Part shown: one piece after another, positions 12,664-13,355 of the stretch | Layout: each line of letters begins with the position of its first letter | Position numbering within the stretch: the stretch's first letter is position 1 | NCBI GenBank assembly: GCA_900752785.1 | Contig: CAADWP010000068.1 | Coordinates: 1 to 13,355 of the forward strand | Direction: 5' to 3' | Source: an uncultured Ruminococcus sp. | GTDB lineage: Bacteria; Bacillota; Clostridia; Oscillospirales; Ruminococcaceae | Length of the DNA: 13,355 nucleotides | Notes under the pieces: generated by a model | Told to the model about the DNA's origin: nothing | The model's input: only the letters and a program-made list of their open reading frames with translations | The model's database searches: none | Program-made: the position numbers and the translations under genes

Positions 12664-13355
12664 GACCGCTGAAACTTGTAATATCCGCATTTGGTCCTTA
12701 TGCAGGAAAAATTGAGATAGACATGGAAAAGCTCGGAGACAGCGGACTGTACCTCATAACGGGAGACACGGGTGCGGGGAAGACTACGATCTTTGACGCT
12801 GTAACCTATGCGCTATACGGTCAGGCAAGCGGAAATAACCGTAAACCTGAAATGATGCGTTCCAAATATGCCGAGCCTGATATGCCAACGGAGGTATTTC
12901 TGACCTTTGAGTATGCGGGCGCCGTTTATAAAATAAGAAGAAATCCCAAATATATCCGTGCAGCAAAGCGTGGAGATGGAATGGTTGAACAAAAAGCTGA
13001 AGCGGAGTTTATACTTCCTGATGGAAAGCAGATAACAAAGACGGATGAGGTCACAAGGGCTGTGAACGAGCTTCTTGGCATTAATCGCGAACAGTTCACA
13101 CAGATCGCAATGATTGCTCAGGGTGATTTTCTTAAACTTCTGCTTGCGGAATCGGGAGAACGCCAGAAAATTTTCAGAAAGCTTTTTAAAACAGAGTATT
13201 ATCAGATACTTCAGGAAAGGATAAGAATTGAAGCGCGTAATATCGAAACTGAATGTAAGGCGGCTTCGGACAGAATAAAACAATATATTCACGGGATCGT
13301 TTGTCCTGACGACAGCGAAAACTATAACAGTTTCCGTCGTGCGCTATCGGAAGAG
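12660..13355 (+). CDS. sbcC: Exonuclease SbcC (Rad50-type ATPase), 5' part, cut by window end
   Basis: The visible 232 residues are the N-terminal ATPase half of SbcC, which uses ATP to open and close the complex and control SbcD. The start is most likely TTG 12660, overlapping the sbcD stop in the sequence TTGA, with GGAGGAGG about 8 nt upstream; it reads MRPLKLVISAFGPYAG, the normal family start. Walker A is TGDTGAGKTT (residues 40-49) and the Q-loop is IAQGDFLKLLLA. After about residue 175 the chain becomes charged and helical (RKIFRKLF-type segment, then RIEARNIE), the start of the long coiled coil. The frame is open to the last base. The full protein should be around 1000 aa and continue beyond the window. 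Confidence 0.93.
   Translation, partial: MRPLKLVISAFGPYAGKIEIDMEKLGDSGLYLITGDTGAGKTTIFDAVTYALYGQASGNNRKPEMMRSKYAEPDMPTEVFLTFEYAGAVYKIRRNPKYIRAAKRGDGMVEQKAEAEFILPDGKQITKTDEVTRAVNELLGINREQFTQIAMIAQGDFLKLLLAESGERQKIFRKLFKTEYYQILQERIRIEARNIETECKAASDRIKQYIHGIVCPDDSENYNSFRRALSEE

Noticed and set aside
1..13355. tRNA, rRNA, CRISPR array, transposase gene or replication origin
   Set aside because: I looked for cloverleaf-like segments, regularly spaced repeats and transposase motifs and saw none; only the non-coding MITE-like element is supported.

Overview
The window looks like chromosomal DNA of an anaerobic, low-GC Firmicute, most likely a Ruminococcus (Oscillospiraceae), perhaps close to R. albus. 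The evidence is strong AGGAGG-type ribosome binding sites, consensus TTGaca-17-TATAAT promoters, a secreted glycoside hydrolase ending in a Ruminococcus-style type I dockerin, a desulfoferrodoxin-type domain typical of anaerobes, and housekeeping genes of clostridial type (trmB, class II fba, sbcDC). This placement comes from reading protein features, not from a database search.

Left part (1-2670). A 91-aa protein of unknown function is followed by a FAD-dependent oxidoreductase with a C-terminal Rieske [2Fe-2S] domain. Next, from its own promoter, comes an unusual regulator: an XRE-type helix-turn-helix fused to a desulforedoxin-like Cys4 motif and a superoxide-reductase-like His4Cys domain. 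A 163-bp MITE-like element with 14-bp terminal inverted repeats and flanking TA dinucleotides begins inside that gene's stop codon.

Centre (2672-5680). trmB (tRNA m7G46 methyltransferase) has a consensus promoter and is followed one base later by a 68-aa basic protein of unknown function. A single-pass membrane protein with a long Pro/Thr/Asp-rich outer stalk comes next and ends in a clear terminator. Class II fructose-bisphosphate aldolase follows, with two hairpins in its mRNA leader and two terminators in tandem behind it.

Right part (5680-13355). A 1082-aa secreted enzyme of the GH127/GH146 beta-L-arabinofuranosidase group starts at a TTG codon; it carries beta-sandwich modules and a dockerin, so it is probably attached to a cellulosome-like complex and acts on arabinose-containing plant polymers. 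After it come a small three-helix membrane protein, a MerR/TipAS regulator with the 19-bp-spacer promoter typical of its family, and a 750-bp gene-free stretch rich in repeats and hairpins. That stretch contains two near-duplicate promoters, one of them placed directly before a terminator hairpin. The window closes with sbcD and the 5' part of sbcC, which overlap by 4 nt and encode the Mre11/Rad50-type nuclease complex.

Functionally this is a mixed housekeeping and accessory region, not one operon; nearly every gene has its own promoter. The parts that most deserve a second look are the HTH-desulfoferrodoxin fusion beside the Rieske flavoprotein, the MITE at its stop codon, and the structured non-coding stretch between the MerR gene and sbcD.
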